Below, in pieces: positions 1-10,784 of a stretch of 64,000 nucleotides of DNA. Position numbers and translations under genes: made by a program. The notes under the pieces are model-generated. The model ran no database searches, was not told where the DNA came from, and saw only the letters and a list, made by a program, of their open reading frames with translations. This stretch comes from Piezodorus guildinii (Eukaryota > Arthropoda > Insecta > Hemiptera > Pentatomidae): the NCBI GenBank assembly GCA_023052935.1, contig CM041297.1, positions 85,741,021 to 85,805,020 on the forward strand, read 5' to 3'. How positions within the stretch are numbered: position 1 is the first letter of the stretch; each line of letters begins with the position of its first letter.

Positions 1-1020
1 TAACCGAGACCTCAGGGATTGACGTGTCTGTATCAATGATAGCACTTCAAATTTGACTGATAGCTTTAGAGTGTACTTCACTATAAAGTGGAAATGGAAA
101 TATTGATAACGGATAAAGAATATATACTGACATTTTATCATATCCAATATGCCAAGATAAATAAAATTTAAATGCACATTCTATAGAGGATTCTCAAATA
201 AAAAGTTCTTGGTTTATATTTTTAATTAATTAATGTATTTGTAAATAGCTTAAAAATACAACCAATTCAGACGAAGGATTAAATTTGATGACTTTTTGAA
301 ATAAACTTTCAGCTCTTTTTGAGACTAAAATGAATTTCAAACTGTAATCTTTGCTAACACGAATATAATCGCACTATTAAATATTCTGTCTAACAAATCA
401 GAGGAAATCCATTAAAACTGCTGAAACATTTTACGAAAAAGAAAAAGAGTTGAAAATGGAGGGTGAAAAAAAAAAAAAAAATTGTAAAGAAAGTTGAATC
501 GTTTCGGTTGACTTGAAACTTCTTACAAATGGCCTCATTACCGGACTTCATTCCAACTTGATATTTCTCCTTAACTTCGTGGCCTTTATGATTATAACTA
601 TCCTAGCTTACAATGACCCGAATCTCTTTTACTTCGAAACTACTTAATAAAAGAAAAAAATATATTTATAAGGTCATTTCCATACAATTTATATTCCCAT
701 TGTGAATTTCAAATTATTAAAACTGTTATATTAACTCCTAGTTCTCTTTTAAAGTTTAAATTTATAAGTTAGAAAGGATGTTTTAAAATTCCGCTATTGT
801 TCTTACTGAATGTTTTATAAAATTGAAGTATAATTAAGTTAAAACGATAATAAGATTATAGTGAAGATTAATTATACTTGGCTTATCGATAAAATTATAT
901 TTTTTTCTTTTAAAAAAATATATAAATAAAATTATTAAGAAATCATTAATCGCTTTAAATATATGGGGTAGGAAAATATGGGCTTTAAATAAAAATATTC
1001 TTACAATATATCTCAAATTC
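1..1020. other. AT-rich unannotated stretch
   Basis: AT-rich sequence with short homopolymers. No coding pattern, repeat family or RNA structure was recognised. Confidence 0.6.
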
Positions 1021-1056
1021 AACGTTTCGGGGTTTCTCCCACATCTTCAGGATCCT
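1021..1056 (-). ncRNA. Hammerhead-ribozyme-like motif, Penelope type, probably degenerate
   Basis: On the minus strand the order is CTGAAGA, a GGG/CCC hairpin, then GAAACGTT. This is the core order of the small hammerhead variants known from Penelope-like retroelements: CUGANGA, stem II, GAAA, and almost no stem III before the cleavage UH. Position 7 of the core, here A, is normally variable. The closing stem I is poor, with about two pairs visible, so activity is doubtful. It may be only a fragment of a repeat end. Confidence 0.35.
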
Positions 1057-1244
1057 CTACAACCATTTGAACCAAATCACTACAAAAATAGTGGCAAATA
1101 TTATTTTATACTCATAATTAAAAATGTATATGTTAAAAAAATACATTAAGGCATCAAAACTGAACAATGTTCAATAAATCTTTTTTACAATCTATAAATA
1201 AAAAACAAAAAAAAAAAAAAACAGTTTCCACTCGCCTACAACAC

Positions 1245-1282
1245 GCCCTGATGATGACCCACAATGAAGTCGAATCGTTGGC
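1245..1282 (+). ncRNA. Hammerhead-ribozyme-like motif, degenerate
   Basis: CTGATGA at 1248-1254 is followed by a possible GAC/GTC stem II (1256-1258 with 1269-1271), GAATCGTT (1272-1279), and a GCC/GGC outer stem (1245-1247 with 1280-1282). The expected GAAA is changed to GAAT, so it is probably inactive. It lies about 200 bp from the minus-strand motif at 1021-1056, in inverted orientation. Both may be ends of one decayed Penelope-like element. Confidence 0.3.
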
Positions 1283-1939
1283 AAACAATAAAATAGTTGA
1301 AACTATTCAGTTGTTTCATTTTATGACCGCCACCCGGACTAATTCCTTCCAGTAATTCTCAACGGTCCACTAATTATATTCACAATAAACCAATTTTTAA
1401 TTTGTTTACCAATTTGTTTTCCTTATTACTTGCAATGTTAAATATAAGAATGAATAGACGTTATATAATAAACATAACGTTTTCTTGCTAAGTGCACTTT
1501 CCGTTACGGACGGAACTGAAGTTTTTAAACAAAATGACATCCTTTATGATGATTCTCTTCCAATAAATTACATCCTCTTCCAGCTCCATATTAGCATCTA
1601 GACAACCATTAATAATTACATTTCTTATTGTATATTTTATTTTCATTTATTTATAACGTGTATTTTATAATATAATAAATGTAATTATTACATTTAATTA
1701 CAGTAGGAATTTATCCTATTGCAAGAAATTCATACGAAAAAAAATCTCATGCACGCATCAGACCACTTTAAGTCACTTCTTTACTTAAAACGAATTTTAA
1801 TTTTAAATAAATAAGCTGTTTATATATGGAAGCGAAATTAATGAAAATATTTTTATAAGCTTGCTTGGGACATTTAAATTGCACTAGTGCGAAGCAAGGG
1901 CGGTCGCTAGTGTTAAAGTTGTAAATATATATTTTTAAA
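1283..1939. other. AT-rich unannotated stretch
   Basis: AT-rich sequence with no supported gene or repeat family. Confidence 0.6.
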
Positions 1940-2560
1940 ATTTTTTTTTCTTTTTTTTTTTGTAACAAATCATTTTTATTGAGTATAATTACAATCTGTC
2001 CCAATTTGGATATCAATAGTATTGCTGAAAGATATCATACATACTACATTCATACAATATTTACACGGCATAAAATTACAATAAAATATATACACAATAA
2101 TGAATCAATACAATAAAGTCAAGAATTCACTTATACCTATATACACATACACACACTCATACATACATCACATTGACTGGAGAATCTAGCCAGTGCTAGA
2201 ACTCCAATATATTTACAAAAGGTCTCGGGGCCACTGCCGTTTCAACCTTCTAGGTGGGTTGTATAGGGTGGAGCTGGATAGGGATTGAGCTAGAGGATTA
2301 GAATGATGAATTAGTTCTGGTGGAATTAGGAAAATTTGGATGGAATCAGGTCTGAAATAAATGGAACATTAAGGTCGTGGTGCAAGGTATAGTTGGAGAC
2401 ATAATAAGGAGCATTTACTATTGTACGGAGGACTTTGGATTGAATGCGTTTGATGTTAGTTTTTTTAAAAAAAATTCTGATATTATTAAGAGAAGGCCAA
2501 AAGGCACTATCAGCTAGCAGAGGCACTATCTAAACCCCACAGTTTTAAACATAAACAACT
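1940..2560 (-). mobile_element. Jockey-like LINE 3' end, divergent copy
   Basis: Read on the minus strand, the translation at 2326-2526 keeps the end of a reverse transcriptase protein with residues such as RIQSKVLR and DLNVPFISDL. These match the better preserved copy at 17061-17904 (RIQSLQSKILR, DLNVPFVTNL). An AATAAA-type signal and a poly(A) tail, seen as poly(T) at 1941-1961, mark the 3' end. The copy is 5'-truncated, as usual for target-primed reverse transcription. It is more diverged than the other jockey-like copies here and may be a separate subfamily. Confidence 0.7.
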
Positions 2561-3410
2561 TTCTAGCCCCAGTTAAATGCACCGTTGGATCGACCCGGTT
2601 GAAACAGAAAAACAAAAGTTGAGGCAAATATCAGATTTAAATTTATTCCCTCCCTCCCCACTCCTATCCCAGCCCTCAAATACATTTCACTCCACTAATC
2701 CATTCCGAGGATCTTTTGTTTTGGATTTTCGCTTCATGAATAATTCCCAAAGTGGAACCCTTCCTTGTATTTTAATGGGACAAAACTTTTATATTAGAAT
2801 GAAAATTTTCCCCCGGCGAGAGTTCCATTAAGATTATCATTAATCTTTCAGATCTCTCGGCTATGAGAGCGCCTCTTTGAATAAATACTGGAGATTATGA
2901 TTTCCTTGTATTGTATTACTCTCGTCCAACACAATATCCTTTATATCAAATTTATTTCCCATCAACGAAATGAGTTGGAGGTTGGAAATTTAGATGAGGC
3001 AACTTTATAAAATATTGTTAGTTGGTGTAATCCAATCTGTGCCGAGTGCCCCCCTTCGCCAGAGAAATATTGAGCAAGTTCTTCATACATTTATGTATCT
3101 ATTTAACTTATTTATCTTTTAAAGCGATAAATTTTCAGGGCGTAATAGGCGGTGTTGTCTGAGATACAGGCCTCATTTATTTGAGAAAATTCATTACCCT
3201 CAGAGGAAAGTAAAATTTAAGTTCCCCTTTTTCCAAGATTGCAAAGCGAATATGTATGACATTAATAATAAAAACTTATATTTTTTTTTCAATTAATGCT
3301 CAGCTTATGTAGCGGAAATTTAACACTATAACGTTTGAGTCTTAGTTCCATACTTAAGTGAATAAAATACAAAGCTTCTAACTAAAAACGTAAATAATAA
3401 ATTACAATCA
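2561..3410. other. Unannotated stretch
   Basis: Mixed-composition sequence with an 84-codon open frame at 2577-2831 that shows no recognisable motif. Nothing else is supported. Confidence 0.5.
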
Positions 3411-3411
3411 A

Positions 3412-3430
<19 letters not shown>
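3411..3430. repeat. (AT)n microsatellite
   Basis: A short run of AT dinucleotides directly abuts the poly(T) of the LINE tail at 3431. Confidence 0.9.
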
Positions 3431-3443
<13 letters not shown>

Positions 3444-4330
3444 TTCTTTATTTAAATCAAAATACAGACATTTTAAAGAGCAAGTAGAAGTCACTTTCCA
3501 CTATGGCAACCCCGTTGTGGGAAAGCAGTTTACCTGCGGCAATTCAATAAAAGTACAATAAGAAACAGTAACACAGTACACACTAAGAAACCATACAATA
3601 CTTAAGTAATATCACAAAATATAACACAATTTTTTTTAAAGAATCAGTAACATACTACACAGTAAGAGGGTTCAAAACCTGCTGGTGGCCCTAGGATTTT
3701 TTAATGGGAGTAAAAAATCTTTAGTTATGCCGTCCTTCGGAGGGGGACGTTAAAAGGTGGTTCCGTGCCTTTGCGAGTCTGGTACTCTCGAAACTAAAGG
3801 TCCCTATCCTAATAAAACCTGGATAGGCAAAATTTAGGACTCTCATCGCAGCATCGTCGGATCAGCCGTAGTAGCATAAAAGTGACGTTAAACGAATACA
3901 CAGTAAGAAACAATAAAAAACAATATAACAATTAAAGAATATAAAAACAAAATTAATGAAACAGTAAACAGTAAGAAGCAGTAATTGACTAAGCCAAAAA
4001 GCTATAAGGAATACATATTCGTATAAACAAGGTATAAAATTAAGGCATGTAATTACAAAGTTGAATTATATAATACCCAATTAATACAAAAAAACAATTA
4101 TAAGAAACACTAAAACAATACACTGTACTAAACAGTAATTGGCTAAACCAAAAAGCAATAAAGAATACAAATTCACATACACAAGATGTAAAATTAAGGC
4201 AAGTGAATACAAAATTAAATTTCAAGATAAACAATTATAAAGAAACACAACACAGTACACAGTAATTGACAAAACCAAAATGCAATAAATAATACATATA
4301 CATGTGTACAGGATAAGTATCAGAATGAGT
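3431..4330 (-). mobile_element. LINE 3' UTR (unclassified), interrupted by a SINE
   Basis: Poly(T) at 3431-3440 followed by a reverse-complement AATAAA region matches, in reverse, the plus-strand sequence at 55680-56142, which ends in AATAAAGAAG and poly(A). The two are copies of one retroelement 3' UTR. A SINE-II copy splits this copy at 3655-3895. Beyond it, from about 3980 to 4330, the UTR carries roughly three tandem units that begin with CAGTAATTG and are about 125-155 bp apart. The coding part is absent here. A LINE origin is inferred from the poly(A) and UTR character, not from protein. Confidence 0.6.
3655..3895 (+). mobile_element. SINE-II copy, tRNA-derived
   Basis: The sequence keeps the B-box-like GGTTCAAAACC and the family body (AATGGGAGTAAAAAATC, GGAGGGGACGTTAAAAGG-like, CCTGGATAGGCAAAATTTAGG). 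It ends in the family 3' end AAAGTGACGTTAAACGAAT. The A-box part of the tRNA head is missing. It lies inside the LINE UTR at 3431-4330, so it inserted after that element. Confidence 0.75.
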
Positions 4331-4429
4331 GACACAGGCTAGCACTAAGGACATGTCGATAGCGATAAGTTATAACATTATTTATGTGATCTCAAATACT
4401 TTATTCATTACCTATATTGGGAGACATCT

Positions 4430-4655
4430 ATGGTGTAGTGGCTACCATAACAGCCTCCTATACTCAAGGTTGGGGGTCCAAACCTAGCAGTTGATTTTTA
4501 ATGAGAGTAAAATGGTTGTTCCGAGCCTGTGCGATTTGAGGTAATCGTCAAAAATCCATATCCATTCTTGATATGCTAAATTTAGGGCTACCAATGTAGC
4601 ATCGTCCAAATTACCCACAGTAGCATAAAAGTGGCATTAAACGACTTAACAAACA
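4430..4655 (+). mobile_element. SINE-II copy, tRNA-derived
   Basis: The head has an A-box-like TGGTGTAGTGGCTA and a B-box-like GGGGTCCAAACCT. The body and 3' end match the other copies, ending in AAAAGTGGCATTAAACGA followed by ACAAAC. Substitutions in the B box suggest it is old. Confidence 0.75.
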
Positions 4656-4996
4656 GATATTATCTAAATTTTATATTTCTTTCCTTTTTCTCTTTCTCTC
4701 TTATTACTATATTCACTTCCAGAAATATGCAATCAAAACTGTTGATTTCGAGAATAATAACTATTTAAATCATGATGCTAATATATCAAATAGTTTTAAA
4801 ATTTTAGATTACTTCCAAATAAAGTTGTAATATTTTATCATCTGAACCGTAATTTTTAAAAATATCATCTTAATATCCCCCGATAACGTATTCGTTTATT
4901 TAGATATGTCTAAAATACTAACGAAAGATCGTGCATTCATGAATTTATTTTATTTTATTTTTCCGATCCCTTTAACTTCGAAAAAAAATTAAAAAA
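4656..4996. other. AT-rich unannotated stretch
   Basis: AT-rich sequence with nothing recognised. Confidence 0.6.
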
Positions 4997-5150
4997 TGTT
5001 CTTTATGTTCTAGCAGGAAATCAAAATACGAGCATGTTCCTATCTAGAAATTCCCAATCAATTTAATTAAACGAATATGTCAGTATCATTTATCAAAATT
5101 ACATCCAAAAGTATTGGTTAGTACAGTTATAATTTTCAAATCCCTACTCA
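4997..5150 (+). repeat. Direct repeat, left copy
   Basis: About 150 bp beginning near TTTATGTTCTAGCA is closely similar to 6530-6685. The two copies lie about 1,532 bp apart in the same orientation and flank RTE-like LINE material. They could be a segmental duplication or two copies of an unidentified repeat. Confidence 0.75.
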
Positions 5151-5580
5151 TTAGATAGAACATATGCTTTATTCCATGTCATGCCATCTTCGCTAATTCT
5201 GAGTTTGTGTAATTTTTACCATAATCTTCCTCTAATACTAGCAGGTTGTTTATTTTGTTTAAAAAAATTATATCAGAAAATAATAAGAATATAAATAATA
5301 CTATATATATAAATAATTATTTGTCTTAGCTAGCGATAGGACATTTGTTATAGTTCTTGTCAGTTACATTTCCACTGATCACTGTCACCACAAAGAGCTT
5401 TCTATTCCCTTTCTCTCTGGGTTATTATGTTTATATTGGCATTAGGAATGTTTAGATGGAAATTTCTTTAACAAACGTAAGATAATTTGTTTCGGTCTAT
5501 ATAGCATTATTTTACGACCTATAAATAGAATTAATTAAGTTTTTTTTTTTCATTTCTATTTTACTTCTGCAGGCTATATG
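5151..5580. other. Unannotated stretch
   Basis: AT-rich sequence with nothing recognised. Confidence 0.6.
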
Positions 5581-5639
5581 GAGGTTTCCGTGACCAGAGG
5601 GTGATGGCGGGGGATAATTACTTTTTGGAAGTCCCCAAC

Positions 5640-6418
5640 GAAAATCATGACCAATTCAATAGAAATACCAATTTATTCAAATAATAGTGAGATAGAATAT
5701 GTAGAGGAGTACATTTAGTTAGGCCATGATATGAATAAGGAAATAGAAAGAAGAATTAAGTTCGGGTGGTGTAAATATTGGCCTCTGCAAAAAATATTTA
5801 AAAGCAATCTATCACTGGATCTTAAAACCAAATTTCTGACCACATGTGTATGTCAAACGGTTCTCTATGGGGCTCTAACTTAGGCACTAACAAGAAACCT
5901 TGATCTCAGGCTGAATACCATACAAATGCAGCTTCTAAGGAGTTTAATGTTTATTAAGAACCAGGAAAGAATAAACCACGAAATAAAAGAAGATATTATT
6001 CTAAAGATTAAAAGTCCAAGGATTGAGGCCCATAGATTGAAATGGAGCTGGGATGGGCACTTGGCCAGACTGAAAGATGAGGGACCAAGAGTTGCACGGA
6101 GTGGATAGCGAGAGGACAGCAGGCAGAGGGGGCGACCTCATCACAGGTAGAGGGATGAATTGACGCAGATGATTGAGGGACAAATCCTGGAGGGAAAACG
6201 TTTTAAAGAATATTTAGTTATGTTTTTTCTTTTAGTGTATATTTTTAAGAACTCTGTTTTCTTATTAAGGTTTTTTGTATACTTATTGTGGTTTTTCTTT
6301 CTTGGATTATTTGCTATTCTTCAATATTTTAATTGTTTATATATTTATTTACTATAGCCAACTACTAATGATCCCTTTCAATGGGAGAGGCTTTTTTCAG
6401 TACTGATATCAATAAAGC

Positions 6419-6451
<33 letters not shown>

Positions 6452-6452
6452 C
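5640..6452 (+). pseudogene. RTE-like reverse transcriptase fragment with (ATT)n tail
   Basis: Conceptual translation gives the C-terminal part of a non-LTR reverse transcriptase. It runs from a YVEEYI-like strand through QTVLYGALT (5838-5880), the counterpart of the conserved VLYGAETW-type motif. It then continues to RLKWSWDGHLARLKDEGP near 6036-6090, the family's RLKWAGHVARM box, and a GRPHHR-like stretch near 6128. Stop codons interrupt it, so it encodes nothing complete. The 3' end has AATAAAGCT followed by an (ATT)n tract at about 6420-6452, a typical simple-repeat tail for this type of LINE. The catalytic domain is missing through 5' truncation. Confidence 0.75.
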
Positions 6453-6512
6453 ATAAAAGCCCCCTGGCATCGAGACGTGAACTCGAAATCGCTTTAGCTT
6501 CAAATTCGTTTG
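6453..6512 (-). mobile_element. tRNA-related SINE-IV fragment
   Basis: The stretch AAAGCCCCCTGGCATCGAGACGTGAACTCG resembles 7790-7830 and in reverse contains a degraded B box (GTTCACGTCTC). It directly follows the (ATT)n tail. It is too short for certainty. Confidence 0.35.
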
Positions 6513-6529
6513 GTTGCTGGATAAAATTC

Positions 6530-6685
6530 GTTTTTTATGTTCTAGCATCAAATCAAAATACGAGCATGTTCCTATCTAAAAATCCACAATTAATTTAATT
6601 TAACGAATATGTCAGTATCAATCATGAAAATTAAATCTATAGGTATTCGTTAGCACAGTAATAATTTTTAAACCTCTTTAAACAT
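6530..6685 (+). repeat. Direct repeat, right copy
   Basis: This is the partner of 4997-5150. Shared blocks include TCAAAATACGAGCATGTTCC and ACGAATATGTCAGTATCA. Confidence 0.75.
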
Positions 6686-7497
6686 TATGACCACCCAGCC
6701 ACCCTGTTAATTTTTAACTTATACAATCACTACTTATTACTAATGTTAAGTTAAAAGTATCGATGCTTAAGCAACAATATTATTCTATTAACTATAACAA
6801 CATTTTGGTTCAACGGTATGTACAAAGAAAACAAAGCACTCAAGAGGTAAGCCCCAGTAATGACTACAGTACACAGAATTACTTGCTCATGACTTCCAAT
6901 AATGGACGGGACCCCCCAGGAACTACTCCCCGCCGAAATAGCGGCTAATCGTGGACATTAGAAAGCGCACAATTAACAGAACTAACAGGGACCAGGTGAT
7001 TGCTCACTACTACGTACCATCATCCATCACTGTGTCTTCTCCATGTTTTCTCAATACACCCCGCCCATAATTCTAACTCCGGGGACTTTAACTTTCCAAA
7101 AGAGAAAATGGTCCCAACTAAAACTTTTCCAATCTCGGCAGAGTTAATGGAAGATTTTATCTGGGCACCTCTCCTTTATACAGGCTCTGATAATAATTTC
7201 TGATCCTATTTACAAGAACTGTACATTCGTTGCTGTTTCGATCAAGGGGCTGGCTAGGAATTCTCGGGAGAAAATATACTTAAATTTTATTTTCACGGAT
7301 GATTTTTTTTTTTTTTAACTTTTACTCCGCTTCGAAGGTAAAGCTAATGTGACTTTTCTAAAATTTAAAAAGGAAAATTTTTAAACATTTATGTTAGATT
7401 TCTCTTGAAAACATAATTCTCGAAAATATATATATCTTTTGATTTAATCCAGGCAGAGGATTTTGATCGTAAGCGTATAAAATATTTTTTTTAAACC
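6686..7497. other. Unannotated stretch, moderately GC-richer at 6840-7150
   Basis: Two open frames of 61 and 67 codons (6763-6948 and 7000-7203) show no recognisable motif. The higher GC content could mark an exon or old repeat. Confidence 0.4.
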
Positions 7498-7965
7498 TTC
7501 AGGTACAAATCAAAAGATGAATATGATGTGGTACTTATGATGAGGAGACTCGGTAAAATTAACACAAAGCGGGGTCTATAAATAAATACCGAAAAAATGA
7601 AATCATGGACAAAAAAAAAAAAAAAAATGCAAATAAATTAATGCCCTTAAAATGGATTTCTGGAAAGAAAAATGTGTGCCATATCCAAATGCAGAAGGTC
7701 CCAAATTAGGTAAAAAGAATTTTTTTTTTGTTCACCCCTACCTCGCCTTTAACGGCTTTACGTGGCAGGGGGTAAGGGCGGGGAATAAATTCTAAAATAA
7801 AAGCCCCCCAAACACCGAGACTCGAACTCGTTTTGGTTGGTCCTCTGTGGTTGATAGGCAATGTGTGCTAACTTACCGAGAAAATATTGCAGTGGTATGG
7901 GCACGTCATGAGAATGGATGAAACGCAATGGCCCCTTCGAGCACTTAAATACCGCCTGAGAAAAG
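7498..7965 (+). pseudogene. RTE-like reverse transcriptase relic, split by a SINE
   Basis: Frame one at 7498-7606 reads as MMRRLGKINTKRGL, a stop, then INTEKMK. This fits the RT segment normally written as a RRLEE...GLKINTEKTK helix and strand. After a SINE-like insertion at 7725-7866, a second piece at 7867-7965 reads LQWYGHVMRMDETQWP, the RLxWxGHVxRM box near the C-terminus of RTE/L1-type polymerases. The intervening RT sequence is lost, so it is a pseudogene fragment. Its relation to the copy at 5640-6452 is uncertain because the C-terminal boxes differ. Confidence 0.65.
7725..7866 (-). mobile_element. SINE-IV, tRNA-derived
   Basis: In reverse complement the head has an A-box-like GTTAGCACACATTGCC and a clear B box GAGTTCGAGTCTC. 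A body with CCCCGCCCTTACCCCCTGCC follows. It lies between two RTE-like fragments. No poly(A) or target duplication could be confirmed. Confidence 0.5.
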
Positions 7966-8001
7966 AAGAAGACGACTTTAAATGCGTGCTGGCAAAATGC
8001 G

Positions 8002-8380
8002 CTAAAAGATCAAACAGTAAGAACAAAAAAATGTAGTCATAGAGCTTGTTTCACTCAATTTTAGAACGATCCCAGGTTTGTTGAAAAGAAAAACAATACT
8101 CATCGGCAAGGAGACCAAAATAAGAGCAATCATTGACAGCAGGGTACCTGGACCGGTCGCCGCAGACTCCAATATTTGCATAAAACTTTCACTCTCCAGG
8201 ATGGAATTCCATGCAATATCTCTCCAACGGTCTCTTCTGGAAGCAAGTCTGAAGCCACAGACAGACAGCATCCAGTTTTTTTTATACCGCTCGTGCCCCA
8301 CGAAAAATGGCGTCCGGATTCTGAAGTATGTTTATAACCATACTTCCAGATGGATGAAATATGTGAATACTTTGGAATGA
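8002..8380. other. Unknown GC-richer patch with open frames on both strands
   Basis: A 100-codon frame lies at 8078-8380 (+) and a 99-codon frame at 8002-8301 (-). The minus-strand frame contains RLASRRDRWRDI, which faintly resembles the RDRxxWR ending of LINE polymerases. I could not assign either frame. The minus reading is slightly favoured as LINE debris. An unrecognised exon remains possible. Confidence 0.3.
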
Positions 8381-8689
8381 CAGAAATAAACCTAATAACG
8401 CCTTGTTCTGAATAAACGATTAACTGAGCAACGATTAACTTGATTCCTCATTTCTTCGTTGAAACATGATGACTCTATTACATTATACCACATTCAACAT
8501 GCAGTAATACAATCATGTAACTAACCAGCAATTTTGTTTTTTAGAAAAAATGATTTGTAGAATTCTCGATGGAATTTGTTTTTTATATTTATAGTTGTGA
8601 TGAATAAAATAATTTATCCAATTAAAAATGACCTAGGAACTTATAAATATTAATTATTAATAAAAAATAATAATGTTTTTGTAGTTATT
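8381..8689. other. AT-rich unannotated stretch
   Basis: Nothing recognised. Confidence 0.6.
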
Positions 8690-8985
8690 GCTTGTATATC
8701 ATTTTATCGTCACTTGGTGGTTAATCGGAAGGAGCTACAGTGGTAGTCCTAAATTTTGCCTATCTAGATTTAATTAGGATAGTGTCCTTTGAAGATCACC
8801 TGACATCTCAAAGGCATACATTTTACGTTCTATCCTAAGGGCGGCATAGATAAAGATTTTTCACTCAATTTAAAAACTCCCAGAGCCATCTGCACGGTTT
8901 GTACCCGTAACTGTAGACATAGAAGGCTGTTACGTAAGCCACTACCCTAGATGTGACCCCCATATCTGTAGTTATTACTTTACAA
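8690..8985 (-). mobile_element. SINE-II copy
   Basis: In reverse complement it has the tRNA-like head with B-box-like GGGTACAAACCGT, the body block CTAGATAGGCAAAATTTAGG, and the 3' region. It is diverged from the copy at 50534-50834 but collinear with it. Confidence 0.75.
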
Positions 8986-10049
8986 GTATGTAGATGGATA
9001 TGTTTGATTTTCTTTTTTATGTATTTGTTTCCATATATTTTTAAGAAATAGTGGATAGCAATTTCCAAGATAACTATTGTTATTATAATTAAGGAAAAAG
9101 CTAATTAAATTAATAAAGCACTCAACTTTTTTTTTTTGGTTACTACTTTTACTTGTATTGTACAACTAAACATATCTTTGATCACAAACTTTAAAATCTA
9201 TTTCAAATTTGGTTCCACACATCAAATAATTATTTAAGTTACATATTATTGCTATACCTTGGGAACCTAATTAAGAACTCGGAACAGTCTCTATTAGATC
9301 ATCAATTACATCAGATAGAAATTTATAACACTCGGAAGATGAATTTAAATTTGAAAGAGTGGGCACGAACTAGCACAAGAGTAAGCATAAATTTCCCAAA
9401 TGGTCGCCATCCAACAGGTTTTGTTCAGAAATCGTTTCCAAGTCGATATGTCCAGCCTTGTTTACAAATTTGAACTGCCAAGACCAGTTTTAGAAGCATA
9501 ATATCTCCATTAAGTGCTTGATGGCCTTGTTTCAGGTTTCCCGATCAGGAAGGCAGAGATATCAACGGGATCGAACCATTGGGTTAGGTAACCATTATGT
9601 TGCTTGTCCAGAGGGAATGTGTTTTAGATGGGGTCAGAGGTCGGCTCGGATGGTCTTTATGTAAATGCTCTGGCTTTCGGGATTTTAATGTTTCTAAAAC
9701 TAAAAATGGCCACTCTATCAAAAATGTCTATAAAGCCTTTTTCAGAGACTTGGTAAAAGAGTAAAATAGAGTATTAGTCAAAACTATAATAGATAATTCA
9801 TGATCAAAAATTTGTTATTAAAAAAAAACAAGATATTATGATATTATTATAATTGCATCACCATCCCAAGTTAGTCGCACATGAGAACACCTACAAGACG
9901 GCCGATAAATGTTTAGTGAGTTAATATAAACATTTTTTTTCTTTTTGAATAAATAATTTTTTTCCATTTTTTGATTAAATGTTGCAATATATTATGATCT
10001 TTTTTAAAACAGGTGCTTTTAAAATTTGATACTGCTAATAATTATGACG
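8986..10049. other. Unannotated stretch
   Basis: AT-rich at both ends, with a GC-richer centre at 9350-9670. No family or gene recognised. Open frames are 74 codons or less. Confidence 0.5.
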
Positions 10050-10310
10050 ACACTGCTGATGAAGTGGTGAAAGATTAGATATATAACACGGATCTGAACT
10101 GTAGGTAACGCATTTATTAAACATAATTTATTAAAATGTTGACATTGGATGTAAAAAGTGCATAAATGCCATAAAAAACTTTTAATTGTTTACAGATACT
10201 TGAAAATGGCCCTAGAGGCTGAAACGTTGTGATGTCTAAAATTAAATAAATAAAAAAAGGTATCAAAGACTTCTTTTGTAGAACGGCCAAATATATATCG
10301 CACAAAATAT
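10050..10310 (+). mobile_element. Partial copy of the foldback element
   Basis: The right arm matches the element at 39146-39453. Shared features are CTTGAAAATGGCCC..AGAGGCTGAAACGTTGTGATGTC, then GTATCAAAGACTTCTTTTG and a terminal GCGCAC-type end near 10300. The left arm is missing or unrecognisable, although CTGCTGATGAAGTGG-like sequence near 10062 matches the interior. It includes a degraded hammerhead-like core with GAAACGTT. Confidence 0.6.
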
Positions 10311-10784
10311 TATGAATACAATTTTTGCGTAGACAATATAGCGAGTCGTTTAGAAATTTTTTTCAAATATGTTTCTTTGTAGACCAAGATATTGGTTTTA
10401 ATTAATAAAGTTTGAAAGAAATTTAGAGGATTTTTTAATATAAGCTGATAAGGAAGGAACTTTTGGCATGAGTAACGAATGTGTAATAGAAAGGAATTTA
10501 AATGAACAAAAAAAAAAGATTATCCTGTATTCAAAGAGGCAAAAGAAGAACGGAAAAGACGAAGTTTTCAGTATACCGTTTTTGGTTTCTCTAAATAAAA
10601 ATAAAAATGAGAAAGAACATAGTAAAACAGCATTGCTGTGCAAACCAAATATGGATTTTGGAGCCAATGATTAATCTGATGGAACAATCCATTGATATCT
10701 TTAGTTTTAACAATCTTCAACATCATTAGTGACAATTTCACCAAACTAGAAGTTGGTGAATGCACTTTTAAATTGAAGATGGAT
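10311..10784. other. Open frame of 68 codons with AT-rich flanks
   Basis: The plus-strand frame at 10468-10674 is Lys/Asn/Glu-rich (for example NLNEQKKKIILYSKRQKK) and ends just before the first long direct repeat. No domain was recognised. It may be the end of a protein from the element that owns the repeats, or chance. Confidence 0.25.

Noticed and set aside
1768..2016. 82-codon minus-strand frame
   Set aside because: It runs across the LINE poly(A) tail and AT-rich flank, with a Lys-rich stretch derived from the homopolymer.
10195..10240. Active hammerhead ribozyme in the foldback element copies (also 39350-39380)
   Set aside because: The core is changed to CTTGAAAA, losing conserved positions including the catalytic G, so only a decayed relative is supported.
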